From NCBI RefSeq assembly GCF_041949975.1, contig NZ_JBHFQG010000021.1, positions 7,037 to 71,036 on the forward strand: a stretch of 64,000 bases of DNA, in the 5' to 3' direction. Of the stretch, positions 17,912 to 26,508 are shown piece after piece. Below the pieces are notes generated by a model. It was not told the DNA's origin and did no database searches. It saw only the letters and a program-made list of their open reading frames with translations. Numbering within the stretch: the stretch's first letter is position 1; the number at the start of each line of letters is the position of its first letter. Both the position numbers and the translations under genes were made by a program. This DNA comes from Alteribacillus sp041949975 (lineage in GTDB: Bacteria > Bacillota > Bacilli > Bacillales > Marinococcaceae).

Positions 17912-19888
17912 ATGCCAAACAAATTTCTACGTTGGAGCAGTGTTGTTTTTATCATTTTCATACTTGGGGGAGCTATTGCTTTTTTTACTGGCCATTATCG
18001 GTTGGCCTACACCCCCTCTTTCGATAAAGTACTGAACAGTAACGAAATTTACCAAAATGGCAGACCTGAAGAAACTTACAACGTTTGGGGAGAGAGTATC
18101 TCAAAAAAAGAAGCTGAAACCCTTCTTGCAACGAAGGAAGGAAAAAAGAAGCTGTCACCCGAAGAAGGAGCTGTGAAGGTGGACAACAACCTTCTTGACT
18201 TAGGTCGTGACGTTTTTTACCAGGAAACGTTCGGAAATGAAGTTTTTTTGTCGGATGTGATGGGAATTCTTGATGGTCCTATCTCTATTTGGAATATTTC
18301 TAAAGCAATTCTAGCTTTAAGAGGAAAAGGAACAAACAATCTGCAGGTCGAATTAAGTGAAACAGTAGAAGTGGGAGATCAAACTTTTGAAAAAGGAGAA
18401 AAAATAGACACAGGACTTGCTGTACCAAAAGGTTCTCTTATGCCGCTTGGCATGCCTGTCACACTAGACCGCGGGAAACTAAAAGCAGGGGTGACGTGTG
18501 CAGCCTGCCATGCACAGGTTGATACCACTACTGGAAAAGTCGTAGAAGGGGCTACGAATACAAATTTTAACGTTGGGCTTCTGATGGCAATGGCCAGTAA
18601 CTCAGCAGCTTATTTTACTCATACGGAAAAGAAAAACATTGAGGCATACATCGAAGTCTCGAGTCCTTCTGTGAAGTCCTCTGAAGGGAAAGAAGAACAA
18701 CTTCCTGATGCCGGCCAGCTGGAAAAAGATGTAGAAAAAACTTTATTGAGCTGGCCGCCCGGCTTTTTTGACGCCACGGTTGACCAAAAAGCTAACCCGA
18801 CACAAGTCGGCGACTCTTTTACCTTTGGCGACCATCCATACAGCTGGAGTGGAATGGGTATGGCTGGTGCATTTAACGGTTTAACGACACTTAGTAATAA
18901 TGTACATGCACAAGGAGCAGACGCGCTTGCCCAATCTTCTATCAGCAAAGGAATGTTTGATATAGATAAGGAAGTCTATATTGGCACCATTCTTCAGCGC
19001 GCCGCAAACAAAAACTTTCGCTATGATCCGGATACAGGCAAAAAACCTAGCGAATTTTTAAAGGAAGTTGCACCGCATCCCGATACACCAGGAGTCAATC
19101 ATCTTGTAAAATTACCTTCTTTTCCGAATGTTACACTTGTTGCTCCGGACGGGTTAGTAGTCTCCACCCCTGGTTATAGGGTAAATGAACAAAACAATGC
19201 TGTTGCCGCTTATCAAAACACACTTGTACCTCCAAAACCGAACAGAGAGACTGACAAAGCAACGATGGAACAAGGGAGAAAGGTGTTTGAAGATGCAGGG
19301 TGCATAAAGTGCCATGCAGGGCGTTATAAAACAAATAATAAAATTATCCCTGCAAAGGAAGCAGGAACCAACCCTTCAAGAGCCAAAGCACTTGCCGGAA
19401 CGGAAAAAGTTTGGGAAGAAGAAGCATCCATTTACTCTCCGGATACACCAGTCCCTGTTCCAAATGCCGCGAGAAAATTAAAAATACCTTTAAATAATTT
19501 TTCAAAAAAAGATGTGGAATTAGCTTTTGCTCATAATGAATCAGATGGCGGTTATAAGGTGAAAGGATTGGCCGGTGTATATTGGCAGGCTCCTTATTTG
19601 CATGACGGCGGGGTAGCGGTGGGCCCAGACAAAAATTCGGACCTTGGAATACCTGGTACGCTTCATAAAGGTAAAAGACCAGACCCTTACAACAGCATGC
19701 TCGCTATGATTGATGAATCCCTTCGTGACCAAGTTATAGAAGCAAATCACTCTTCACCTGATTTAAGAAAACTAAATATAGAAGGAACTGGACATGCTTT
19801 TTGGGCAGATGAAAAACGAGGGTTTACAAAAGAAGAACAAGATGCACTAATTGAATATGTATTACAAATTGACGGAGAAGAGAATTAG
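17912..19888 (+). CDS. Membrane-anchored di-haem cytochrome c, peroxidase-like
   Basis: 658 residues. An N-terminal membrane helix (about 11-29) anchors an extracellular protein with two c-type haem sites: C196-AACH and C464-IKCH. The second half (GRKVFEDAGCIKCHAGRYKTNN ... GVYWQAPYLHDGGVAVG) has the pattern of the di-haem cytochrome c peroxidase/MauG-like family, including a late L-H-D-G-G motif. Such proteins reduce peroxide or move electrons on the outer face of the membrane. It is monocistronic, with a terminator hairpin overlapping the stop codon. Physiological substrate not evident. Confidence 0.8.
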   Translation: MPNKFLRWSSVVFIIFILGGAIAFFTGHYRLAYTPSFDKVLNSNEIYQNGRPEETYNVWGESISKKEAETLLATKEGKKKLSPEEGAVKVDNNLLDLGRDVFYQETFGNEVFLSDVMGILDGPISIWNISKAILALRGKGTNNLQVELSETVEVGDQTFEKGEKIDTGLAVPKGSLMPLGMPVTLDRGKLKAGVTCAACHAQVDTTTGKVVEGATNTNFNVGLLMAMASNSAAYFTHTEKKNIEAYIEVSSPSVKSSEGKEEQLPDAGQLEKDVEKTLLSWPPGFFDATVDQKANPTQVGDSFTFGDHPYSWSGMGMAGAFNGLTTLSNNVHAQGADALAQSSISKGMFDIDKEVYIGTILQRAANKNFRYDPDTGKKPSEFLKEVAPHPDTPGVNHLVKLPSFPNVTLVAPDGLVVSTPGYRVNEQNNAVAAYQNTLVPPKPNRETDKATMEQGRKVFEDAGCIKCHAGRYKTNNKIIPAKEAGTNPSRAKALAGTEKVWEEEASIYSPDTPVPVPNAARKLKIPLNNFSKKDVELAFAHNESDGGYKVKGLAGVYWQAPYLHDGGVAVGPDKNSDLGIPGTLHKGKRPDPYNSMLAMIDESLRDQVIEANHSSPDLRKLNIEGTGHAFWADEKRGFTKEEQDALIEYVLQIDGEEN

Positions 19889-19907
19889 ACCTCTTCTCCA
19901 AATTTTT
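19874..19907 (+). terminator. Terminator overlapping the cytochrome gene stop
   Basis: GGAGAAGAG / CTCTTCTCC perfect 9-bp stem with loop AATTAGAC, followed by AAATTTTTA. Confidence 0.75.
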
Positions 19908-20010
19908 ATGTATGATGCTCTAAAGTTAAAGGGTGTACAGTATGAGAACCAACTTACTAGACGAAATACACGTTTAAAACCTATTCCACTCAGAAAAAAG
20001 CGCATCTTAG

Positions 20011-20848
20011 ATAATAATTCTAATTTTTAATGGAAAGCTTTCCCCACCTGATTGTGACTACTTTCCTCCTCGTTATGTCGGTCCTCCAGGGCCACCCGGA
20101 CCTCCGGGTGAACAGGGGCCTCAAGGAGAAGGGGCTAGTTTGTTTTCCGCGGAATCAAATGAGACTGCATCTCTTCTCCCTGCTGGTACCACAATAACGG
20201 TGAAACTCCCACCTTTAACGACAGCCGCAGGTGAAAGCATTAAACTAGATTCCTTTGCAAGAATATATTTTGAAACCACTAATTCCACTAGTCATTCTTT
20301 AGAGATTTTGTACGTTTTACAACGATCAGGTGATTCTCCTGAAACCGAACAAGTTCTTCTATCAATCGCTTTAGAGAATTCAGCTCAATCACAACAACTA
20401 ACGATACCTACACTCCATGGAATAAGCTGAATAGACTCTCCTCCGCCGGGGACCCATATTTATCTTAATCAGTTTGTCAATTTTTACAGCATATTAGAAG
20501 GGCCCACTAGTTTGTTTATTGAGGATAACGAAATTAATCATGAAGCCAACTCGGGTAGCGGCGTAATTTTAACAACACCCGTCGATTATTCTCTGGTAGA
20601 AGAACTATTAATCCAAAACAATTACTTTGAAAATAATGATCCTACCCGATTAGACAGTTTATTATGCTGGCGGCGGTGGAGGAAGTAATATACCATCTGA
20701 AAACCAAATTCAAATTTATTCCCATACAGCTTTCGTCCCCAATGGGTATGGAGAGCGTCAGGGAGACACGGTAGATCCTGAATTTCCGGTTGGCTATAAC
20801 AGCAGCGCTGCAACCTTTGGAATGACTCTGGATGCATTTGATTTATAG
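20011..20848 (+). pseudogene. Degraded collagen-like (BclA-type exosporium) protein gene
   Basis: Reads ...FNGKLSPPDCDYFPPRYVGPPGPPG with a short Gly-Pro-Pro collagen stretch (GPPGPPGPPGEQGPQGEG), then a C-terminal jelly-roll-like domain. No start codon is in frame before the collagen part; a TAG lies at 20008. The domain is broken by TGA at 20428-20430 (probably an original Trp), by a frameshift near 20665, and continues as YAGGGGGSNIPSENQ ... to 20848. Typical of decaying exosporium or appendage genes. Confidence 0.7.
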
Positions 20849-20959
20849 GATAACGAACTTCTTCAACAAAATCCTCCTAATGAATCCTTATAAGCCGCTA
20901 TTAGCAAAGCTTGCTTGCCGCCAATCCTTTAGCAAAGTTAACCTTTCTTAAAGTATAAA

Positions 20960-20988
20960 AACTAGACGGAAATATAACTCTCCGTCTA
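20960..20988 (-). terminator. Terminator after the small membrane protein gene
   Basis: TAGACGGA / TCCGTCTA perfect 8-bp stem, overlapping the stop codon of the minus-strand gene at 20986. Confidence 0.7.
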
Positions 20989-21195
20989 TTTACTAGCTGA
21001 CTCGTAAACTTTTGACCGAAAAAAATGCACGGCATTAGCGATAATGCCGATCCCCCCGGTTACGGCAAAAAGAAGCGGTATCAGCCAGGAGGTATACGAA
21101 TCATAGGAGATGGTAAACAATCGGTACGTCCCCCAGCCGCATAAAAGAAAAGATCCAAAAAAACCTAAGCCGGGTTTAGTTCTACGACTTGCCAT
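20986..21195 (-). CDS. Small two-helix membrane protein, unknown
   Basis: 69 residues with two hydrophobic segments (GFFGSFLLCGWGTYRLF and WLIPLLFAVTGGIGIIANAVHFF). AAGGGAGG lies 6 bases before ATG 21195, favoured over an upstream start. It starts 12 bp after the decayed VOC gene on the same strand, so it may have been its operon partner. No family recognised. Confidence 0.65.
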   Translation of the reverse strand: MASRRTKPGLGFFGSFLLCGWGTYRLFTISYDSYTSWLIPLLFAVTGGIGIIANAVHFFRSKVYESASK

Positions 21196-21206
21196 GGCAG
21201 CCTCCC

Positions 21207-21588
21207 TTACAGCTGGCAATTAAGCATCCAGCCAATTCCATATTTGTCGATTAGATTGGCATGAAGTTGCTCCCCCAAAACGTTTCCTGCAGCTCCACTC
21301 CTACGTCTGCGTCTTCTTTCAAGGCATCATATACATGATTAATTTCTTCTCCATCTTCAAATTCGAGTAAAACATAAATATTGTTTCCTTGTCTCACCTT
21401 GCCATAATCCTGAAAGACGTCTAAAAAATCAATGATTTGATCATTCATATGAAGCTCTGCATGCATATACTTGCCGCCATGCTCCTCTGAAGCCTAAACG
21501 TTTTTATTTCTCCTCCAAGCACCTCTTTATAAAACTCCATAACGTGCTTGCAGTTTTCTACCATTATGTATGGATGAATATTTTTCAA
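21207..21588 (-). pseudogene. Frameshifted VOC/glyoxalase-fold (PhnB-like) protein gene
   Basis: Three frames join to a PhnB-like protein: LKNIHPYIMVENCKHVMEF (start TTG 21588, AAAGGAGTG upstream), then EEHGGKYMHAELHMNDQ, then LHANLIDKYGIGWMLN to the stop at 21207. Breaks lie near 21500 and at a GGGGG run near 21268. These proteins bind metals or small molecules on a glyoxalase fold. The losses could be real or homopolymer sequencing errors. Confidence 0.7.
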
Positions 21589-21702
21589 TATCAACACTCC
21601 TTTCATTCCTCCCTTTTTATTCTATAGAAAAGAGCATTATCCTGCTTTTTGTTTTCTTGTATGATGTTAGGCAGAAAGGCACTTAGGAAGGGTGAAAAAA
21701 CG

Positions 21703-21795
21703 TTGTCACTTGGTTCCATTCTCATTGTTGAAGATGAAGAAAAATGAGCTCGGGTTCTTACCTTAGTATTGGGTCTGCAGCGCCCCTATTTTCCG
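21703..21795 (+). pseudogene. Remnant of a response-regulator receiver domain
   Basis: LGSILIVEDEEK followed by TGA (21745-21747) and ARVLTLVLGLQRPYF: the first strand and acidic pocket of an OmpR-type receiver, preceded by GGAAGGGTG and a TTG start. Homology is lost after about 31 codons, where a dispersed-repeat fragment (GGGTCCGTTCCC) begins. Confidence 0.6.
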
Positions 21796-21841
21796 GAAAT
21801 AAAGGTACCTGGGTCCGTTCCCAACATTATGGGAAGCAATC

Positions 21842-21876
21842 AAAAGCATCCGATTATGGTTCGGATGCTTTTTTCA
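21842..21876. terminator. Hairpin terminator
   Basis: AAAGCATCCGA / TCGGATGCTTT stem with T-rich tail on the plus strand and A-rich start, serving the YckD-like gene on the minus strand as well. Confidence 0.7.
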
Positions 21877-21909
21877 TTTAGGACAGATAAAGCTCAATCC
21901 TGATCTATT

Positions 21910-22227
21910 TTAATGAAATCTTCTTTCCCGTAGTGGCTGAAAGTTGTTTTCCACCAGACGGTTGTAGCGGTCATCTAAATGTTGTTTTATTTTTTCTCTT
22001 TTGTTTTCTGGAATCATGCCAAATTCAACGTATTTGTCAACTAGCTCTTTTTTCTGTTCAATTATGTTTTTGTGTAAGGTAGAAAGTTGCTCTTTTTGTT
22101 CTTCTGTCAGATCAACGTTTTTTAATTCGGCATGAATGCCATATGCCTCTGCCTGACTTGAAAAACTGCCAAACATTACCGCAGCAACCATGATAACGAC
22201 AAGCCTGGTCCACTTTCTTTTCACCAT
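21910..22227 (-). CDS. YckD-like secreted protein (DUF2680)
   Basis: 105 residues. A signal peptide (about 1-28, basic start, VVIMVAAVMFGSFSSQAEA) precedes a helical, charged mature part with VDLTEEQKEQLSTLHKNIIEQKKELVDKYVEFGMI, the pattern of the YckD/DUF2680 family of small exported Bacillus proteins. Function unknown. GAGTG lies before the start. Monocistronic. Confidence 0.75.
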   Translation of the reverse strand: MVKRKWTRLVVIMVAAVMFGSFSSQAEAYGIHAELKNVDLTEEQKEQLSTLHKNIIEQKKELVDKYVEFGMIPENKREKIKQHLDDRYNRLVENNFQPLRERRFH

Positions 22228-22363
22228 CTACACTCACTCCTTTTTCAAACATATCCTTACTTTGTACAAGAACTCGTATTTTATCCCTCCTCTTGTTTAT
22301 TCTAGAAGAGAATTGTAAATGGTAAGGCATAGCTGGATATTTTTATTTAGGAGGCTTTTGTTT

Positions 22364-23188
22364 ATGAAAGAAGATAAATTAATCCCTGTTACTTCTGTTA
22401 CCAATGGTTTGGGCCAGACGGTGGCGGACAATCTTTACTGTTTTACAAACCAGGTCGTCAATCTATGCTTTTACGAGTTTCCAGGCCGCTCCAAGGAATG
22501 GGTTTTAATTGATGCCGGTATGCCTAAGTCTGCTGAAATTATTAGAGAAACAGCTGATCAGCATTTTGGCAAAAACCATACTCCGCAAGCAATTATTCTC
22601 ACTCACGGCCATTTTGATCATGTTGGTGCTGTTGAAGAACTGGCGGAAATATGGAAAGTTCCTGTATATGCCCACGAACAAGAAATGCCATACCTCACAG
22701 GAGCGAAGGATTATCCGGAGCCTGATACAAGTGTTGAAGGGGGCTTTGTTGCTAAAATGTCACGTATGTTTCCCAATGAAGGCATTGATTTAGGAGAAAA
22801 AGTACAGACACTGCCTGAAGACGGCACCGTGCCTGAAATGGAAGGATGGTGCTGGGTTCACACACCGGGGCATACACCAGGCCACATTTCTTTTTTTCAT
22901 GAAGAAGACAGAACATTAATTGCTGGTGATGCGTTTGTGACGGTGAAGCAGGAATATTTGTATAAAGTGATGATGCAGAAAAAAGAAATCAGCGGGCCAC
23001 CGCGGTATCTTACAACGGATTGGGAAGCTGCCCGCGCTTCTGTCGAACAATTAAAAGACCTCGATCCGCAGCTGGCTGTGACTGGACATGGGCTGCCTAT
23101 GGAAGGAACGGAATTAAAACAAGCGCTCGAGACATTAGTGCAGCGCTTTGATGATATCGCCATACCAGATCACGGAAAATTTGTGTGA
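22364..23188 (+). CDS. MBL-fold metallo-hydrolase
   Basis: 274 residues of the metallo-beta-lactamase fold. The binuclear metal motif HGHFDHVG and later HTPGHTPGH, AGDAF and TGHGLPM are in the expected order. Such enzymes hydrolyse thioesters, lactones or phosphoesters; the nearest type is YflN-like. The ATG at 22364 follows AGGAGG by 7 bases. Monocistronic with its own terminator. Substrate unknown. Confidence 0.9.
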   Translation: MKEDKLIPVTSVTNGLGQTVADNLYCFTNQVVNLCFYEFPGRSKEWVLIDAGMPKSAEIIRETADQHFGKNHTPQAIILTHGHFDHVGAVEELAEIWKVPVYAHEQEMPYLTGAKDYPEPDTSVEGGFVAKMSRMFPNEGIDLGEKVQTLPEDGTVPEMEGWCWVHTPGHTPGHISFFHEEDRTLIAGDAFVTVKQEYLYKVMMQKKEISGPPRYLTTDWEAARASVEQLKDLDPQLAVTGHGLPMEGTELKQALETLVQRFDDIAIPDHGKFV

Positions 23189-23207
23189 ATAAGAAAATGG
23201 AACTTCC

Positions 23208-23245
23208 CTTGGCTTGCGTTTATTCTTTGGCGTAAGCCTTTTTTC
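23208..23245 (+). terminator. Terminator after the MBL hydrolase gene
   Basis: GGCTTGCG / CGTAAGCC stem (one G-U pair) with a TTTTTT tail. Confidence 0.8.
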
Positions 23246-23323
23246 TAAAAGATTTTCCCATAGTAATGTTCTCGAATTATGGTACGATATATGGGTATAG
23301 ATTTTTAGAAAAGGAAGAGGTAA

Positions 23324-23713
23324 GTGGAAAGCGGTAACTTTACATTAAACGAATTGTATGAGGCGGCAAATGACATGTGTGTAAAGCATTGGGGAGTGGA
23401 ATACACTGATCAGATTGAGCTTGTTCATTCAAACTGGAGTATCCAGAATGCCGTGTTCATCTATGACCGCGGAACCGGAGAACGCATTATTCGCATGAGC
23501 ACAAAACGTAATGAGATTCGTTCTAGAGAAGGTGTATTAAAATCACTTTTACATGAGCTCGTCCATTGGCGCCTGCATTCGCAGGGACTGCCGTGCCGGG
23601 ACGAAGACCCTGAATTTATAGAAGAGTGCCTGCGGGTTGGAGCGAACATCAGCCTTGCCAAAAAAGCACAATTAGCGTTCGAACAATTTATGCTTGAACG
23701 CAAAACGACATAG
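23324..23713 (+). CDS. SprT-like zinc metallopeptidase-type protein
   Basis: 129 residues. Contains LLHELVHWRLH, an HExxH zinc site (H77, E78, H81), with E103/E104 as the possible third ligand, in the SprT/WSS1-like arrangement. GTG start with AGGAAGAGG upstream. Bacterial members are short, cytosolic and poorly characterised; eukaryotic relatives digest DNA-protein crosslinks. Monocistronic. Confidence 0.75.
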   Translation: MESGNFTLNELYEAANDMCVKHWGVEYTDQIELVHSNWSIQNAVFIYDRGTGERIIRMSTKRNEIRSREGVLKSLLHELVHWRLHSQGLPCRDEDPEFIEECLRVGANISLAKKAQLAFEQFMLERKTT

Positions 23714-23793
23714 ACACAAAAAATACATGCTCTGTTTTCTTCGTATCTTTTTCCCTCCTTTTGCAAAAGTTAAACCTAAGGGAGGGAGAAAAT

Positions 23794-23949
23794 ATGGCAC
23801 AAGATGTACTTTGTGAAGTTAGCAACTGTCATTATTGGGCAGAAGGAAACCTTTGTTCTGCTGATAGTATTTATGTAGTAAGTCACACAGGTGAACAAGC
23901 TTCTGACCAGCATGAAACCGACTGTAAAACGTTTGAAAAGAAACACTAA
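23794..23949 (+). CDS. DUF1540 Cys-rich small protein
   Basis: 51 residues with CEVSNCHYW-x-C-x-D-C spacing typical of DUF1540, presumed metal-binding. GGGAGGGAG lies before the ATG and a strong terminator follows. These proteins are frequent in spore formers; function unknown. Confidence 0.85.
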   Translation: MAQDVLCEVSNCHYWAEGNLCSADSIYVVSHTGEQASDQHETDCKTFEKKH

Positions 23950-23954
23950 GTAAT

Positions 23955-23990
23955 AGAGGCCGCTTGCTTCCCTTAGCGGCCTCTTCTTTA
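23955..23990 (+). terminator. Terminator after the DUF1540 gene
   Basis: GAGGCCGC / GCGGCCTC perfect 8-bp stem followed by T-rich sequence. Confidence 0.85.
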
Positions 23991-24017
23991 TATGAAAACT
24001 CCCCTTCTATGCCTGTC

Positions 24018-24212
24018 ACGAACCCTGGTTCCGCTATTCCTCCGAATAAAGGTACTATGGAAGGAATTCGAGGACCCTCGTTCCGCTATTGTCCGTTTAA
24101 ACAGCTACTATAGCCTGTTTTTAGACAAATAACAGAACCTATGTCCGAACGGCACCCAAAGAGGAGATTTTGCTGGAAATAACGGAACGTGTGTCATGTG
24201 TCCGTTCTTTTT
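24018..24212. repeat. Foldback repeat locus, two forward and two reverse arms
   Basis: Forward arms CCCTGGTTCCGCTATT and GGACCCTCGTTCCGCTATTG are followed by reverse arms AAATAACAGAACCTATGTCCG and AAATAACGGAACGTGTG. The arms can pair to a long imperfect hairpin. One of the two clearest members of a family seen at about eight places in this window. Confidence 0.7.
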
Positions 24213-24224
24213 GTTCAAAGCTTT

Positions 24225-24296
24225 TTAAAATACCCAATTTATAATTGCACTTACTACTACTACTAATCCAATAATCATCAAAATCGTTCTGATCAT
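24225..24296 (-). CDS. 23-residue single-helix membrane peptide
   Basis: ATG at 24296 is preceded by GAGAGGATGATATAA; the product is MIRTILMIIGLVVVVSAIIN plus WVF, a single hydrophobic helix with basic N-terminus. Too short for conservation to be judged by eye. Small membrane peptides of this form often accompany larger membrane complexes. It lies upstream of nothing obvious on this strand. Confidence 0.45.
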   Translation of the reverse strand: MIRTILMIIGLVVVVSAIINWVF

Positions 24297-24379
24297 TTAT
24301 ATCATCCTCTCTCTGCTTTTAATGTTACCTTTCCCCATTTGTTTTTATTAAAACCAACCAAACAGAGAGAGATGATATT

Positions 24380-24925
24380 TTAGGACCGTGGTACTGTCTG
24401 TTGTTCTACTAATAGAAGAGCGACCTCTTGTACTGCATGCTCTGCCCACTTCTCCAGCGTTTCCACCACAGTTGCTGCAATGGGGTGAGGAATTACAGCA
24501 AACGAATAATCAGGTATCCCATGAGCCACTGCCATCGCTTTGCCTGAGCTGATAAATGGTTCTGTTACAATTACTGCTGCAGGTACTTGTTTTTTCTCCA
24601 TCACAATTCCATCGAGCAAACTGCCCGAGCTGCAGGACCCTCAATCACCAACTCCGGAGATAACAAGGTCACATTGTTTTTTCAGCTGTTCAGCGTCAGC
24701 TTCAGGGATTGCATGAGAAAAAGACGGCTTTCTCCGTGTAATAATTTCTTTTAACTGATAACGCTCTTTCAGTTGTCTGCCAATATATTGCAAAACAGTA
24801 TCAGAGTTACGTTTTCCGTTATCAATTAAGCCCAAAGTTTTGTTTTTTAAGGAAGCTGGTCTTAAAGCAGTGTGCGCTTGTTTTGGAGCAGGGCCGCTTG
24901 TCGGATTGTAAACGGTAATACTCAT
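24380..24925 (-). CDS. UGSC-family selenoprotein (in-frame UGA)
   Basis: 181 residues when TGA at 24641-24643 (minus; codon 95) is read through. The sequence across it is GVGD-U-GSC-SSGSLLDG, the diagnostic U-G-S-C motif of a family known from marine metagenome selenoprotein surveys, where Cys homologues have CGSC. N-terminal Rossmann-like LGLIDNGKRNSD and C-terminal VAHGIPDYSFAVIPHPI frame the motif. AAAGGAGTG precedes ATG 24925. The upstream gene 71 bp away is its usual-looking partner. Function unknown; U95/C98 suggests redox or reductase chemistry. Conventional reading would give two meaningless halves. Confidence 0.85.
24621..24643 (-). promoter_or_regulatory. Possible SECIS hairpin after the UGSC UGA
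   Basis: Downstream of UGA, CTGC / GCAG (24632-24635, 24621-24624) close a 7-nt G-containing loop AGCTCGG. Only four pairs and closer to the UGA than the other candidates, so weak. Confidence 0.35.
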
Positions 24926-24996
24926 CCAATCACTCCTTTTGTTTTTATAAGGTTTACTTTTTTGAGCCAATCACCGATTGACTGGTATCAGCATTG

Positions 24997-26043
24997 TCAG
25001 GTGAAGCCTGTTTCCGTAAGAATCGATTTTGTGACGGAACGGGAAATGTTAGAGCCGAACCATCCGGGAATGCATGCGGAAAACCGGCCCGCATCTCCTC
25101 CCCCTGTCAGTAAAAGAATGCTTTCTGGATAAGGAACAGCATGAACCATCGTTTTTTCATCTTGCTCCTCCATTTCCGCTTCTATATAGCCGCCTTTTTT
25201 CAAATCGCTTAGTGGTCTTTTGGCATGTTCATAAAGAAAACGGCGCACCGATGCTTTATTCCATCCCTGTTTGTTCAAATCTCTGTAATGCTCCGGACAG
25301 AGCACTACTCCCATTTCTGTTTCTCCGCCCATATTAAAGGTACCAAGCCCAGTCATACGGTCTGCCAGGGTAAGCAGTATATTTTCTGCACGCAAGGAAG
25401 CATGATTGTTTATTTGATTCGGTCCTTCAGCCGCAAAAACGGTGACTGTACTGTTTTCTCTATCAAATCCTTTTTCCACGTGCAAAGGCTCCCACTCGGT
25501 ATCTTCATTTTCTGCGATGCAGTACGTGAATTTTCCTGGATGCCCTAACGTGGACCGGTCAAATTCTTTAGAACCTCCCGCATTCATCATAAGTAATCGA
25601 ATTGCTCGTCCAATCGTTGCGTTTGCTCGGTTTCCTGGCCCGAATAGATTTTCTCCAGCATTCATCGCCAGCGTTTTAGAAATAGGTCCATTGACAATAA
25701 TCATAATGGCCGCACCGGCAGTGCTTGCAGTCGGACCATGAAGACCAAAATCAGGATCACCCATAGCCGAAACCGCAGTAACGACAACCGGAAAATAATT
25801 GGGTAAGCAGCCTGCCATAACAGCATTAATCGCGGCCACCTCGGCAGTAAACACACGGCCGCGCTCAGGAATGGATCCGATAACGGTATCTTTTTTCATC
25901 CCGACAAAATCCAGCATTGCTTTAATTCTTTCTTCTGTTGGAGGGACGATCGGCAAACCGTCCGTCCAGCCTTTTTGGTAGTATAGCTCCATGGCGGCTG
26001 ATTCGTTTTCAACCGAAATCGCTTCTGCATTAAACGGTGCCAC
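24997..26043 (-). CDS. Conserved partner of the UGSC protein, unknown function
   Basis: 348 residues, soluble. Clear conserved-looking blocks: GWTDGLPIVPPTEERI near the N-terminus, EVAAINAVMAGCLPNYFPVV, NAGENLFGPGNRANATIGRAIRL, and HPGKFTYCIAEN. The GTG at 26043 is preferred to an upstream start because AAAGGAAGTG is correctly spaced. It is followed by the UGSC gene on the same strand. I cannot assign a named enzyme. Cys residues in AGCLP and SACIPGWFG could exchange with the selenol, which is inference. Together they look like a two-subunit enzyme. Confidence 0.7.
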   Translation of the reverse strand: MAPFNAEAISVENESAAMELYYQKGWTDGLPIVPPTEERIKAMLDFVGMKKDTVIGSIPERGRVFTAEVAAINAVMAGCLPNYFPVVVTAVSAMGDPDFGLHGPTASTAGAAIMIIVNGPISKTLAMNAGENLFGPGNRANATIGRAIRLLMMNAGGSKEFDRSTLGHPGKFTYCIAENEDTEWEPLHVEKGFDRENSTVTVFAAEGPNQINNHASLRAENILLTLADRMTGLGTFNMGGETEMGVVLCPEHYRDLNKQGWNKASVRRFLYEHAKRPLSDLKKGGYIEAEMEEQDEKTMVHAVPYPESILLLTGGGDAGRFSACIPGWFGSNISRSVTKSILTETGFT

Positions 26044-26156
26044 TTGTTCACTTCCTTTCTTTTTATACATTAAAGTTATCATATAAATCAGAAAATTTAA
26101 ACGGTAAGGGCTTTCTTTTTACGGACGGGACCTCATAGCGCTGCTGCCGTTTGCAA

Positions 26157-26187
26157 AAAGAGCCTTCCCGGCCCGGGAAAGCTCTAG
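26157..26187 (-). terminator. Terminator after the 54-residue protein gene
   Basis: AGAGC-t-TTCCCGG / CCGGGAA-g-GCTCT stem followed by T run on the minus strand. Confidence 0.8.
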
Positions 26188-26193
26188 CTTTCA

Positions 26194-26358
26194 TTATTCA
26201 TAAATGCTGTCTGCGTTTTTATAGCGAAGCTGTTCGGCATGATTTTCTACCATCGTCGTATCAGGGTGCGGTGTTTCTTCGTTTAATTCCTTCACATCTG
26301 GCTGTTCGATTTCTGTTTCCCGTTTAATACGTTCTGGTTGTTCTCTTTTATCAGCCAT
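26194..26358 (-). CDS. Small acidic hydrophilic protein, unknown
   Basis: 54 residues, fully hydrophilic (MADKREQPERIKRETEIEQP...). AAGGAGGGAG precedes the ATG at ideal spacing and a terminator follows, so it is probably real. Divergent from the YihY gene 150 bp away. No family recognised. Confidence 0.65.
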   Translation of the reverse strand: MADKREQPERIKRETEIEQPDVKELNEETPHPDTTMVENHAEQLRYKNADSIYE

Positions 26359-26508
26359 ATCTTCTCCCTCCTTGCGTTTACTTTTTCCTCTCTTCGTGTG
26401 GTTATGAGCGTTATTTTAAGACTCAAGAGGTTTTTAATGCAAAATAGAGGGAAAAAAAGTAGTATAAGGACCAAGAATGTTATCGAGCAGCGAGGGGAAG
26501 GATCCGAC

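Noticed and set aside
20428..20430. In-frame TGA in the collagen-like gene as another selenocysteine codon
   Set aside because: The position (HGIS-x-IDSPPPG) looks like a lost Trp, the gene has no start and a later frameshift; it is a pseudogene.
21745..21747. In-frame TGA in the receiver-domain sequence as selenocysteine
   Set aside because: Receiver domains have no Cys there and homology ends soon after; a remnant.
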